Of a DNA stretch of 64,000 bases, positions 53,575 to 63,249 are shown one piece after another (positions within the stretch are counted from its first letter, which is position 1; every line of letters starts with the position of its first letter). The notes under the pieces are model-generated. The model was given only the letters and a program-made list of their open reading frames with translations. It had not been told where the DNA came from and searched no databases. The stretch is from Effrenium voratum. Its lineage: Eukaryota > Sar > Dinophyceae > Suessiales > Symbiodiniaceae. The position numbers and the translations under genes are program-made. The stretch covers positions 304,682 through 368,681 of the forward strand of contig CAUJNA010003741.1 of the NCBI GenBank assembly GCA_963377175.1. Direction: 5' to 3'.

Positions 53575-53815
53575 GTTGCTGCGCGAAAGGAAAACACAGG
53601 GCATCACAGGGCCGTGCAAGTTTCAAGTTTCGCGAAAGGGACGCGAGGAATCATGTTTGTGAAAGGGGCCGTGAAAGGCCGATTTTGAACACTAGGTTGC
53701 TGAACCGTCCGCGAAAGCTCCGCACAAGTCGGTTTCTTGCCCAATGTGCTCCGCGAAAGGAAACTGTGGAGTGCGCAAGATTCGCGAAAGGCCGTGAAAG
53801 GGTTCGCGAAGGCAG
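53575..53815 (+). repeat. Cluster of CGCGAAAG motifs
   Basis: GCGCGAAAGG, TTCGCGAAAGGG, CCGCGAAAGCTCCGC, TCCGCGAAAGGAA, TTCGCGAAAGG and TTCGCGAAGG occur in 240 bases, with GTGAAAGG variants between them. Spacing is irregular, so it is not a simple tandem array. Confidence 0.7.
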
Positions 53816-54142
53816 ACATGGAACATCACATTGTGGAACCCATGTTTCGACCACCGCTCATTTGAAGGCCAGAAGCTAGATGGGCTCCTCGTTTTCCTGC
53901 CCTTGGCTTGTGGTGAGGGGTCGGCCCACGGTTCGATGCATTGGTTTGGTTGACATGAAATATATAAGTTCGATATAACACAGCAGATTCTGAGAATACG
54001 TTTTGTTGTGTACTTCATTTTTGGGCCACACAACGTGTGGAGGTTAGAAATATCGGCAAACGCAAAGCCAAGCTCAAAGACGGAGAAGAAGAAGCGGCTG
54101 ACTCCAAGAGCTGAAGCGAACATGGCTTTGTGCGCAGAAATT
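53816..54142. other. No gene recognised
   Basis: Minus frame 53692-54288 (198 codons) crosses this stretch and looks Ser/Arg-rich without motifs. GCGCAGAAATTCTGTAG at 54132 recurs at 56111. Confidence 0.3.
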
Positions 54143-54210
54143 CTGTAGAAAGACGACTTTCCTCTTGGTGAGTTGGCGTCTCTTGGCACTTCCGTGTTAG
54201 TTGGTGGGAG
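54143..54210 (+). mobile_element. TIR element family I, right half only
   Basis: CTGTAGAAAGACGACTTTCC to TCCGTGTTAGTTGGTGGGAG matches the right half of the copy at 39912. The left end is lost. Confidence 0.7.
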
Positions 54211-54359
54211 CTCCGTACTGCTGTATTTTTTTGGACTAGCGTAAACGCAGGCTGTCGCAACACGACTGCATACGCTGAGCTTAGACACTCGCGAGTAGCA
54301 ACTGTGCGGACAGTCGGGTCATAAGGATAATCAAGTAGTGTCTTTGAGCAAATAGTCTG
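54211..54359. other. No gene recognised
   Basis: Short unique spacer before the duplicated block. Confidence 0.4.
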
Positions 54360-54533
54360 GGTGAATTATAACGACCTCACACGACCGAATTCACCCCAAA
54401 TGGTGGCTATTATGTGGGGAATAGCCCCCAACCACCGCAAGTTTCAGGTTGGTGAAATATTATGATTCACCGAGAATAGTGTCAACTTGATGTTCAGACC
54501 AGTTGACTGAACAACGTGCGGTATGATCTCGAA
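54360..54533 (+). mobile_element. Repeat family F, uninterrupted copy (empty site)
   Basis: A block of 174 bases beginning GGTGAATTATAACGACCTCA. It contains the inverted partner TATTATGATTCACC ending near 54471, then a shared tail to TATGATCTCGAAA. GAAAT at 54454-54458 is single here, and it is the target into which a family E element inserted in the second copy at 56481. Confidence 0.85.
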
Positions 54534-55173
54534 AGCAAGCGGCAAGAGTTCAAATTGAATCTCAAAACCCGTATGGTACAAATCTTCACCCCGGACTAAG
54601 AAACCCCTGGTTGATTAATCGGGGGGGTGTCCCTTTTAGTGGGGAATCAGACCACTTTTGGAGGGAACACTGTTCGGAACACCCCCCAATAATGGGACTG
54701 GTTTAAAAAACATCCTGGGTCAACATTATAGAACTTTGAATACCCCTTCCACTCCCCAGAGTGAGAAATATCGCCAGGAGCAGACCTCCAACGCCGGCAT
54801 GAAAGATCGACGCCGGGGGTCCTGGATTTGGACCCGTTTGCATGGGTGCTGAAAAATATATATATATATATATATATATATCGGATTTGGCCCTTTCTGT
54901 GGGTTGGATTCCCCTGGCGTCTAGGTCACAACTAAAATATGTTCACCCCTTCGAGAAACTCTCGAAGGCCGAGGAGCTGTCTCTCACTTCCTGAGCTCCG
55001 TTTCGGGAACTTTCGTCACTCGCTATGGTTTGGACCAGTTTGGCAAGGAGATTTGTTCACAGCTCCTGGGCGTTTGTTTCGGTCGGAATTCAGGAGCCTT
55101 GTCAGGCCATGGCAATGTTTCTTTGTTTCTTGATCTCTTTGTTCTGTGAAGATCTGAGAATCCAGCTCTTAAG
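54534..55173. other. No gene recognised
   Basis: 54848-54882 is a TA microsatellite. 54982-55020 carries a solo family J left end. Frames are short. Confidence 0.35.
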
Positions 55174-55284
55174 GCTTCCATTTGCTGAAATGAATATGTG
55201 TTATTGTCCCTTGTGGGTTTTAGAAGAGAATCCATTACTAGTGGAAATATTATTATTTGTTCCAGGGGGCTTAAGCAAATGAAC
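55174..55284 (+). mobile_element. TIR element family K, copy 2
   Basis: From CTTCCATTTGCTGAAATGAA to GGGGGCTTAAGCAAATGAAC, with GTTTTAGAAGAGAATCCATT and ACTAGTGGAAATATTATT inside. It is inverted at the two ends like copy 1. Confidence 0.75.
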
Positions 55285-55443
55285 CGCAGCAGCCTCGTTG
55301 GAATCCGATTGCAAGGCATGTTGAAGCACTTCTTTTTGCCCATCTGCCACAAAGCTGTTTTGAGCCTTGTGAGATTTGCCACCGCTTCGGGGCACTTGCC
55401 AACAAGAGACGAGTATCCGAGGTCAATCTAATCCAACTTCACC
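55285..55443. other. No gene recognised
   Basis: Short unique spacer. Confidence 0.4.
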
Positions 55444-55577
55444 TGAGCCACAATCAAACCCGGGTAGATGAAGGTTAGTAAGGGACAATCCCAGCCAGAA
55501 ACAGCTGCGGCCGCCTTTGTAATTCCTTACATGGTGCTGGGTCAACCATTTTCATACCGGATTTTGATTGCGACTCA
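55444..55577 (+). mobile_element. TIR element family B, copy 4
   Basis: A 134-base copy from TGAGCCACAATCAAACCCGG to CCGGATTTTGATTGCGACTC then A. The flanks are CC and CT, consistent with a duplication changed at one base. Confidence 0.9.
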
Positions 55578-56480
55578 CTTGAGCTAAATCGACTTACCAG
55601 TGAATGAAGCGGGGGCTTGTTGTTGTCTAGTGCAGGTGGGACAGATTTACACCTTGGTTGTAGCGACTCGCGACTGCCAACACCTTTCAACCTCCCTGGT
55701 CCAGCAAAAATGAGCCACTTTGGGATTGCTCCTGAAAGGAGCTGTGGCTAAACCAACCATTCGTGGAGGTCCGATATTACTTGCCGAGACACGTCCAAAT
55801 GAACAGTCCCTGCAGGGACACTGTTTCTCCACTGTTTGTGAGATCAAGTTTTTTCACGTAGTCCTGCACTCGCAAAAAAAACAACACACGCTCTGCAGCC
55901 TATCCCAAGTGTATAGCTTTTTTTTTGTGTGTGTTTGTGCGTTTGTTTTCTTGTGTTCATTGTGACTACTCGTCGAGGTTCATCACCAGGCTTATGGATC
56001 TCAAGCTCTGTATTTGGCTCTAGAACATATATGATTGTTGCTGGGTGTTTGACATGGTGGTACTCATTTTGCGAGTGAAATGTGAAAATTATTGGTGTCA
56101 AGTCGCTAGCGCGCAGAAATTCTGTAGCAGTGTGCTTTTGAGTGCTGAGTACTTAATCTAATGCATACCAAATTATGGGCGAGTCTAGGGGGTCACGTGA
56201 CTGCGTCTTGTTTGAGGATGTGCTCATGAGGGTCCGGTCAACGCAACCTGTCGCCTTTGCTTCAACCTCTGCCCGAGGGTGGCACAGGTTCCACGCCTCC
56301 TGAAAACTAGGGATCCATGTCTTTGGATGGTCAAGGGAAGTCAAAAGACTGCCCATACTTGACTGCTATTGGGTTGGATCTTTAGACCTTAACTTTTTGG
56401 GAAGTCAAGGGATTTTCCACTAAGCCCACAAAGAGTTAAACTTTTTGCAGAGGGTTTAACAGCAGCCAAGCATCGGGTTT
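55578..56480. other. No gene recognised; small inverted repeat
   Basis: GCGCAGAAATTCTGTAG (56111-56127) repeats 54132-54148. TCTTTGGATGGTCAAGGGAA at 56319 repeats 30699. 56390-56455 has an inverted pair (AACTTTTTGGG / GTTAAACTTTTTGC). No gene. Confidence 0.4.
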
Positions 56481-56783
56481 GGGTGAATTATAACGACCTC
56501 ACACGACCGAATTCACCCCAAATGGTGGTTATTATGTGGGGAATAGCCCCCAACCACCGCAAGTTTCAGGTTGGTGAAATTCTAGGGGTACCTTCCCCAT
56601 TCTTTCCAGGGATCCTTCTTTCAGAAAACCTCCGGAAACCCAGGGAAAACGGCCAGTTTTTGGAAAGAACGATGGTTGAAAAGAATGGGGAATCGACCCC
56701 TCGAGAAATATTACGATTCACCCAGGATAGTGTCAAGTTGATGTTCAGACCAGTTGAGTGAACAAGGTGCGGTATGATCTCGA
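56481..56783 (+). mobile_element. Repeat family F, copy split by family E insertion
   Basis: The two outer parts (56481-56580 and 56705-56783) align with 54360-54533 base for base apart from a few substitutions. The 124-base family E element lies exactly between two copies of GAAAT. Confidence 0.9.
56581..56704 (+). mobile_element. TIR element family E, copy 3, filled site
   Basis: A 124-base element from TCTAGGGGTACCTTCCCCAT to GGGGAATCGACCCCTCGA, flanked by GAAAT at 56576-56580 and 56705-56709. The TIRs agree over about 25 bases with a few mismatches. The empty allele at 54454-54458 proves the boundaries. No coding capacity. Confidence 0.95.
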
Positions 56784-58857
56784 AAATTTCAGGTTGGTGA
56801 AACTCAAGTACACTTCGCCCGGAGAAATTTCTGACCCCCGGGTGAGTCGTCGGCCGCGCGTCGCAGGCCGCGAGAGCTCGGCTCCGCCGCGGCCCCGCGT
56901 GGAGATGGCGCGCCCGGCGGAGCTTGGCGAGTCCGTCCAAGACGGTTCAGCCGGGGGGCGACGTCCCGCGGGAGGTTTGGCATGGCATGGGCAATGTGTT
57001 TTTTTGTTTTTCCTTGTTTTTTTTAAATCTCCGTATACTTTTTAGGTTGGTTTGGGTTAAAAGTACAAGTTGCACATTTACCAGGCATACCCATCCATTG
57101 TTTTCTCCAAAAGGACACCTGTGGGCTGGGGTTGCAAGATTTTCCAGAAATCACGAGGTGCCGTTGGCTGTCAGGGTCGTGGGAGGGAGAGTGTGGACAG
57201 TGGCAGAAAGGTCAAAAGCAGATTTCTCGATATACTTCATAGCATGGATGTGTGCAAACGAGGCCAATCTACCCCTGGTTCCGCTGATTGAATGTAGAGG
57301 TCGCTAAGAGGAGTTGACTCCTCACGTTAAAAGACATGCACTGACCTTACCGAACAGGACCTTTGCATCAAGCATTTGCCAGGCAGAAGAGGAGGAAGAT
57401 GGGCGAGAGGCACGTCAAGGCGAGGAAGCTGATTTTCTGTGGCAACACACCACTCACTTGAATTCTCAAAGCAAGACTCAGAACTGCAAAATGGGTTGTG
57501 TCCAGTTGGTTTTGCTTTGAAACCATCCAAAAGAGGAGCCCACCAGCTTGAGAAGGGTCCAAGTCACTTCACAGCCTTTCGGAAACGCCAGGCCTTGCAA
57601 CGCCTTGCAATGGAAAGTGCGAGAAAGGGGAAGCCATATGGGTCTGCTTTTTGGGGGGGAGCCTCCCCCGCCCACCACACACAAGAAATTAAATGTGGTT
57701 TCCTTTTTTGGGTCCCTTTAAAAGGACTTGAAAAAGGTTCCTGAGCCTCAAGAAAGACACTGCCACAAAAAGGACAAGCACGGTCCTTTCAGAATCCGTT
57801 CTTTCCCGGTACTCGTGTCATTTAGCTGTCACTTTGAACCTGCACTGAAGCATGTCAAGCTACCCGCTTCCACTCACCAAGCTACATCAGCTCTCTGGGC
57901 AAGCTCCTCGAGATGTCCTTTCCAGTTTGCCAGACTGAAGCTTGGGTTCCTTAGTTTGGTCCATCTTGAAAGCAGTTGGTTGCAAGTTGGGTCGCTGTTG
58001 ACCTCACTCCATGTGCCGATCTGCCGCAGATCTGCCCGTCCGACCGACCCGGTTCTCGGGGATCGGTGCGAAATCAGGTGCCGGAAGTTTGTGGACTGAA
58101 GGCCGTGAGCGATTCAGTCGATCGCTGGTTTGGGTTGGAGATTTGAATGTGTTCTTTCCGCGCGCAATTCGTTCACTTCCACTGGAATTGTGATTTTTTG
58201 GTCGGAATTCAAAAGACATTCGGATTAGTTAACTAATAAGTGCCCTCAGCTCTGAAAAATGCCGTGATAAGATTCCTGAACTTCGCATCGCTATACCTAA
58301 ATTGCCAGATCTTTTGCGCGAAATTCCGCATACCGTCGAGGCACACACACACACCGTGGTTTCTCATGATTCTCCTGGAAATACCAACAAACAACGGTCG
58401 TTGTTCGCGGATTTCTGAATTGGTTGAACATGGCATTTGCATTTGCCCCGCAATGTCTTCGACATTCCCTGGCGTGGCTTGCAAGGCGACAGTTTCACCA
58501 CCCATGTTGCATGCAAAATCATGAATCGGTGACTTCTGATTTGGATGTCTTCAACGCCACCACTGGCCACGCAGGCGTGGCTGGTCGTCAGGCACGGCGC
58601 TACCCGATGTGGGAATGGGGCTCGGGCAATCAGCTGGGCAGCTGGGCAGCTGGAAGGATTTGGCAGCTCAAGATGCGTGGTGGGTTGAAGGGTTCCAACG
58701 GAAATTATCTGATCTGGTGCTGAAGGGATCGTCTTAAGCCGCACTGACCACCTCTAATTGTACACTCGTATCCCCTCAACAAGCCATTTCTCGTGAAACG
58801 AACGACCCCGCACCAAATCAATTGGTTTAGAATTGGGTAGTATTGCTGGGGCGAACT
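56784..58857. other. No gene recognised; possible exons
   Basis: 56830-56990 is a CpG-rich GC island whose plus frame is Arg/Ala/Pro-rich. A plus frame near 57360-57440 has an acidic run (EEEDGREARQ). Minus 58233-58505 (90 codons) is coding-like (RRIMRNHGVCVCLDGMRNFA) but unassigned. None is joined with confidence. Confidence 0.3.
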
Positions 58858-59121
58858 TTTAGTTGCCATTTGATGTACTGTTGCTGGAGCTTTGTTTTGA
58901 GATTGGATTTGAGAGAGTTGAGTTTCCATTTGACTTGGTACTGGTGGAGTTTCATTTTGAGCTTGGATATGACAGATTTGAGCTTCTATCTGATTTAGTA
59001 TTGCTGGATTGAGTTGTCCATTTGATTTAGTAACTTTAGTATTTCTGGAGTTGATAGTCCATTTGATTTAGTATTGCTGGATTTGATGTTCGAGTAGAGT
59101 TTCCATTTGATTGACTATTGA
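58858..59121 (+). repeat. 60-bp minisatellite, about 4 units
   Basis: GAGTTTCCATTTGATTTAGT-type starts recur near 58859, 58919 and 58979 at a 60-base spacing. Later units (59016, 59059, 59098) are shortened. Each unit continues TATTGCTGGAGTTT...GAGATTGGAT. Confidence 0.85.
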
Positions 59122-59384
59122 CTCTCCCTTTCATGTTCAATGTTGTTTTGCGTTCATGGGTGTTTTTCTTGGTTCGTATTTTCCAGATGTTCTATTTGTG
59201 TTCTTGGTGCGGAAGGATTTCCTGGATCATCATATGGGGTGTATGAATCGTGCTAGGGAGCCGGATCATAATTTCGGCGGTGAACCATAGGTGGACACCA
59301 ACGGTTCATCATGTGTGCCATGGTCCAAAAGACCATGTTGGCTAGTAGGGATGGTCATGGACCTTTAGAAGCAACTCGAGAAAA
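59122..59384. other. No gene recognised
   Basis: Unique sequence. GGTTCATCATGTGTGCCATGG lies near 59303. No motif. Confidence 0.3.
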
Positions 59385-59588
59385 CTATTCTTGGGACCAA
59401 GGGAACCATGACCAGACACGTTGCAAGCCGTGTGGCTTCTTTGATTGAGGCATGGCGGCACGCAGACGTTTTGTACTGAGCAATCTGCGCATTTTGATAT
59501 GCAAAGTGGACCTCTCAGCGTCCTGGCCGGTCGCTGAGAGAATTTCAGCTCCAGAGCTTTGCTCATCGACCTTCCATTCAACAGCCAC
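59385..59588 (-). CDS. Candidate coding segment, charged, unassigned
   Basis: A minus frame with balanced, coding-like composition (KVDEQSSGAEILSATGQDAE then RSTLHIKMRRLLSTKRLRAA). A second minus frame of 91 codons overlaps it. The DNA holds a perfect 9-base inverted repeat (59512-59540). No family recognised. Confidence 0.3.
   Translation of the reverse strand: MAVEWKVDEQSSGAEILSATGQDAERSTLHIKMRRLLSTKRLRAAMPQSKKPHGLQRVWSWFPWSQE
59512..59540. other. Perfect 9-bp hairpin
   Basis: CTCTCAGCG and CGCTGAGAG enclose an 11-base GC-rich loop (TCCTGGCCGGT). It would form a stable hairpin in either transcript. Role unknown. Confidence 0.6.
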
Positions 59589-60096
59589 ATTTTCCCCACG
59601 GTAATGCTGCGAAGCATAAGCTATGTTTTCAATGCATTAGTCTTGTTGTTTAAGCAAATGTAATAACATCAAGAACACATGTATTGTTTATATAAAACAC
59701 AGAGAAAACCCAGCATAGATGATATTCGTTGGAGAGATGACCTTTATGTTTTGCCAACAGAAATACAATGACATATTTATTATGATATAGTGTATGCACT
59801 GATTAACATTCATCATTGTTCAAGCATGAATTCTATGGGTTTTTGCATTACACCCTGGGAATACACCCACTGGGTATTGACCCCATTTAGGCACATGTCC
59901 GGAGAAACCCGTGTTATTTTGAACCATTCTGGGTCATTTCCCAAGGGTGTAATCCCAGGGTGTAATCCAAACACCCTCAGATTCATCCATTGCAGTGCTT
60001 CAAGTTTCGGCAGGCTTCGGAGCCTGCCAGCAAGAACAACGGGCAGTATTTGCCAGGAGCCTCAGAAATCTTGACAGATTCTGATGCTCGCCCCTG
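59589..60096. other. No gene recognised
   Basis: A locally AT-rich part (59590-59800) is followed by GGGTGTAATCCCAGGGTGTAAT at 59945, a short direct repeat that also occurs inverted at 59849 (TTACACCCTGGGA). Confidence 0.4.
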
Positions 60097-60204
60097 CATA
60101 GGTGTCCTTCTTAGATTGGCTTGGCTAGAAATTGGGTTCCACTGGTTTAGAGGGGTTGTATTCCATTTACCAGGGCCATCTATTTTTCCAAAAGCCCACC
60201 TATG
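60097..60204 (+). mobile_element. TIR element family H, copy 2
   Basis: A 108-base element from CATAGGTGTCCTT to AAGCCCACCTATG. The interior TTTACCAGGGCCATCTATTT matches copy 1. The flanks do not show an 8-base duplication. Confidence 0.8.
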
Positions 60205-60983
60205 CCTGCGAGAACTTGACAGGGGGGGGGGGGCGTTTTTTGTTTTTTTAAACGGGGATCCTCCACTTTGGACGCAACACCCTATTGATCCATACGGCTT
60301 ATGATTCCAGGGTTCCACATTGCGGTGGTGCACTTTCAAGTTGACCGGAAGGGTGTTTTGTCTCATGAAAGAGAAAAAGGTTGCAGGTACCTTTCGTACA
60401 GCTTGCTGCAATCCAAGTTGTCTGAAGACACCTGGTCTGAAGACTCCATGTTGGACTCCCCTACATGAAAAGTTCTCAAAGCTTGCCACGGGTGAAAGTG
60501 GGACCATGTCCTTCCGCAACCCGACTCTGTGCAGAAGTTCAGAAGTTGAAAATCAGCGCTATGAGCATAGCGCATATATTGCGTGTGCCAAGTTCATGAC
60601 TGCCATCATGCAGATGTGATCTGTTGGAGTTGCAAAAGTCTTCCTTGGCAATTCTATTTTTATTGCACTTGCCAGCTCCGTTGGTCCAACACGTGAGCGA
60701 CGCTGGCACTGAGGCTCATCCCCAGTGCGAACTCTTTAAAGGTCGCCGCCTCAGTCAAGAACCTCCAGCAATCTCCTCGAGATATCCGAGGTCCCGTGGC
60801 TGTGTCGGGTTTACATGTGCATACACATATATATATATATGTATGTATTCGCGCATACACACTGAATATTCAAAGCTGACTGATGGTTGACTGATTTAAC
60901 TGGAAAGATCCAAGCGGGTCCAGGCGAAATTCTGCAGGGAGGCCATGTGTTCTCGGCAGTCGGCTTAGGCACAAAAGTCGCAG
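60205..60983. other. No gene recognised
   Basis: G run at 60223, T run at 60237, TA microsatellite at 60827-60843. Plus frame 60320-60619 (99 codons) shows no motif. It ends in AAAGTCGCAG, the acceptor for the next exon. Confidence 0.3.
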
Positions 60984-61067
60984 GGGCATTCGCTCTCCAT
61001 GGAACAGCAAATTCAGCAGCTTCAGCTGGAGCAGCAGCAGCCGGGGGGCCCCAGCTCTCTGCCACAG
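60984..61067 (+). CDS. Candidate exon, Gln-rich (gene 2, exon a)
   Basis: 28 codons in phase 0 between GTCGCAG|GGGCAT and GCCACAG|GTGTTG. It reads a glutamine-rich amphipathic segment (SMEQQIQQLQLEQQQPGGPS). Polyglutamine with Leu at regular spacing suggests a short coiled coil. The function is unknown. Confidence 0.5.
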
Positions 61068-61643
61068 GTGTTGAGCCGGTCTGGTGCCCAAAAGTTCGCG
61101 CCTGTTTCAGTGGGCTCTTTGGGGCAAAGCAAGTGAGGCGTTTGTATACATTGAGTAGTGCCAACCCTGCTTTGGAGGCCCTGAAGGGATGCCGACACGC
61201 GCCCTCATGTCCGTTGTTTGGGCGCAGTTGATGTGCCCCCACAGATTGGAGCGGAGCATTTGCCTAGCAGCCATTAGAGCACACATCCTTCCAGGATCCT
61301 CAATATGTTGTTGTGCAGTAGGTTTTTTCAGGAACATACGTGTGTCGCTCATCCCGAATCATTCAAAATTTGCACACTGGGTACTCGCCAAGTTGACTGA
61401 TTCCCTTGGGTTCCCAATCTCTTGAAGCAGGCCACCAACCATTTATCAGGTATTTGTCTACCTGAGGGGGAGGGTCTGATTGCCGCGCAGTGTGTATTGG
61501 GAAAGCCAACTCTTATTTTGGAGGCACCCCAAGAAACAAAACAACACGTTTTTGGTGTTTCTTTGCGTACGCAATTCCTCGCATTTTGAGGCATGCGTGT
61601 TGAAAGGGTTCGACCTTCTTTTTGGGTCGACCCACCTCCATCA
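61068..61643 (+). other. Probable intron; no gene seen
   Basis: It opens with GTGTTGAG. Open frames here are short. It could hide further small exons. Confidence 0.3.
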
Positions 61644-61754
61644 CTTCCATGTGGTTAAGATGTTTTTTGTTTTCCCCTGTTGGTTTTAGAGGGAATCTAT
61701 CACTACTGGACATTTTTTATAGATATTTTCAAGGGGACTTCTCAGCAAATGCAG
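61644..61754 (+). mobile_element. TIR element family K, copy 3, at exon edge
   Basis: From CTTCCATGTGGTTAAGA to TTCTCAGCAAATGCAG, with GGTTTTAGAGGGAATCTATC and ACTACTGGACATTTTTTA inside, as in copies 1 and 2. Its right end supplies the AG used, or overlapped, by the following exon. Confidence 0.7.
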
Positions 61755-61886
61755 GATACCGTTTCGCTCTCAGCGCTCGCGCTAGAGCGAGCGGGCGAGC
61801 GCTTGGGGCCCGCTCCGCTCCACGCGCGCGCGAGGCTGCTGGCGCAGCATCAGGCGCAACAGCAGGCCCTGCTTCAGCAGCAACAG
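61746..61886 (+). CDS. Candidate exon, Leu/Gln/Arg-rich (gene 2, exon b)
   Basis: 47 codons in phase 0 from CTTCTCAG|CAAATG (or from ATGCAG|GATACC at 61755) to CAACAG|GTGGAG. An Ala/Leu/Arg helix-like part (LSALALERAGERLGPAPLHA) is followed by a Gln-rich helix (RARLLAQHQAQQQALLQQQQ). If the donor is not used, the frame stops five codons later. It joins exon a in phase and shares its Gln-rich nature. It is likely an intracellular protein with coiled-coil character; family unknown. Confidence 0.5.
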
Positions 61887-62719
61887 GTGGAGCTCATGTG
61901 ACCCAGCCAAGCCATACCCTTGACGCCGCGGGGGCGGGGCCTTGGGGGGGGGGGGGGCACCTAGGGCATGGCTCGAATTTGTTGCTTGCCATCTAGCAGT
62001 GTACGGATGTGCAACATGGACAGTGGGCATCCTGATTGAAGCACAAGTTCTCGGGAATCCAAATTGAGCCCCACTTCAGTGGGTTCTGGGAAAGCCATGC
62101 AGAGTTTGGCCCATTTTTGTTTGTTTCTCGAGATGTGCTCCCTTGGCTACGTCACGCTATCTCTGTTGAAATTCCTGGCTAAGGTTCACTGACCAGAATC
62201 CAACATATGGTTGTGCCGATGTTTGACGGTGCCCTTTTGGGGGGTGGGTTAAAGGGGAAACCAAAAGGAACTCCACCATCGTTTTTTTGTTTTTGCGGGG
62301 GGGGGGTCCAAGAAAGAAAAGACACACCTATATATGTCTTGGATGCCTTTCGCTGAGAATGAAAAGAACTGTCGGCCAGGTACCAGCAGCAACAATTGTG
62401 CACCTGCCTAGATTGTTTGGTGTCGAGGTCTCGATGTTTTTTTTTTTTCCTCTTTTCTTATGTTGCGTATGTATGTGCCAGACTACCACAACACCCAAAT
62501 GTTGTTTTTTGTTCTTTTTGTTGTATCCCTTAAAGTTTTCTTGTGTGTGTATGTATGTGACACTCAAATGGTGGATTGTTTTTGTATCCCTTATTGTTTT
62601 TCTTGTGTGTATGTGCCAGCACACAAAGAAACCAAAATGTTGGTTTGGTTTTCTTGTTGTGCCGGAAACCTAAAGAAAAGGTGCCCCAAGAGACACCAGC
62701 CATGGAGAAACTGAGAAAC
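61887..62719. other. No gene recognised
   Basis: G runs at 61946 and 62298. 62249-62275 carries AAAGGGGAAACCAAAAGGAA (family L word). 62425-62600 is T-rich with CTTGTGTGTATGT words. Confidence 0.4.
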
Positions 62720-62834
62720 CATAGGTGTCCTTTTTGGTTGTTCTGGTCGAAAGATCGGTTGGGCGATTCCTGGTTTACCTGGTTTAATCATCTACCAGGG
62801 ATCTCCATCTATTTCCCCGAAAAGGACACCTATG
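62720..62834 (+). mobile_element. TIR element family H, copy 3 with 8-bp TSD
   Basis: A 115-base element from CATAGGTGTCCTTTTTGG to CCGAAAAGGACACCTATG, nearly perfect inverted ends, flanked by TGAGAAAC at 62712-62719 and 62835-62842. This is the best-preserved copy. Confidence 0.95.
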
Positions 62835-63142
62835 TGAGAAACCCTGGTCTTCGCATAGCCCAGAAGCATTGGCCTCGGTGGAACCCCCCCAAGCATGGGC
62901 ATGGGCATTGGTCTAGAACAAGGCTCCAATGACGTGAAAGTGGCGAGAATTCCATGTTGCGATAGTTGGACGGGTAGTAATCTGTTGTGATGTGACAATG
63001 AAGAGTATCTCGGGCTTCCCCATGCTTCTGAATCTGATGTCAGGCTGCTCATTTGTCTCTGTGTGTGTGTGTGTGGGAGCGTGAATGTCTGTTTTGAGGC
63101 TATCCAAAAGGGGATCATTTTTTGGATGCCACCATTGACACA
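62835..63142. other. No gene recognised
   Basis: A TG microsatellite lies at 63057-63074. GGGCATGGGCATTGG is at 62897. Frames lack motifs. Confidence 0.4.
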
Positions 63143-63249
63143 TGGCTGTGGGTCAAAACCCATGGTACCAATTTGGGGTAGGTACACCACCCATTTTTGT
63201 CTATTTGTGTGGGGAGTGGGATGTTCACTTAAAAGAACGGGCATGGCCA
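63143..63249 (+). mobile_element. TIR element family C, copy 8
   Basis: A 107-base element from TGGCTGTGGGTCAAAACCC to the diverged right end GGGCATGGCCA, with CA on both flanks. The interior ATGGTACCAATTTGGGGTAG matches copy 1. Confidence 0.85.
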
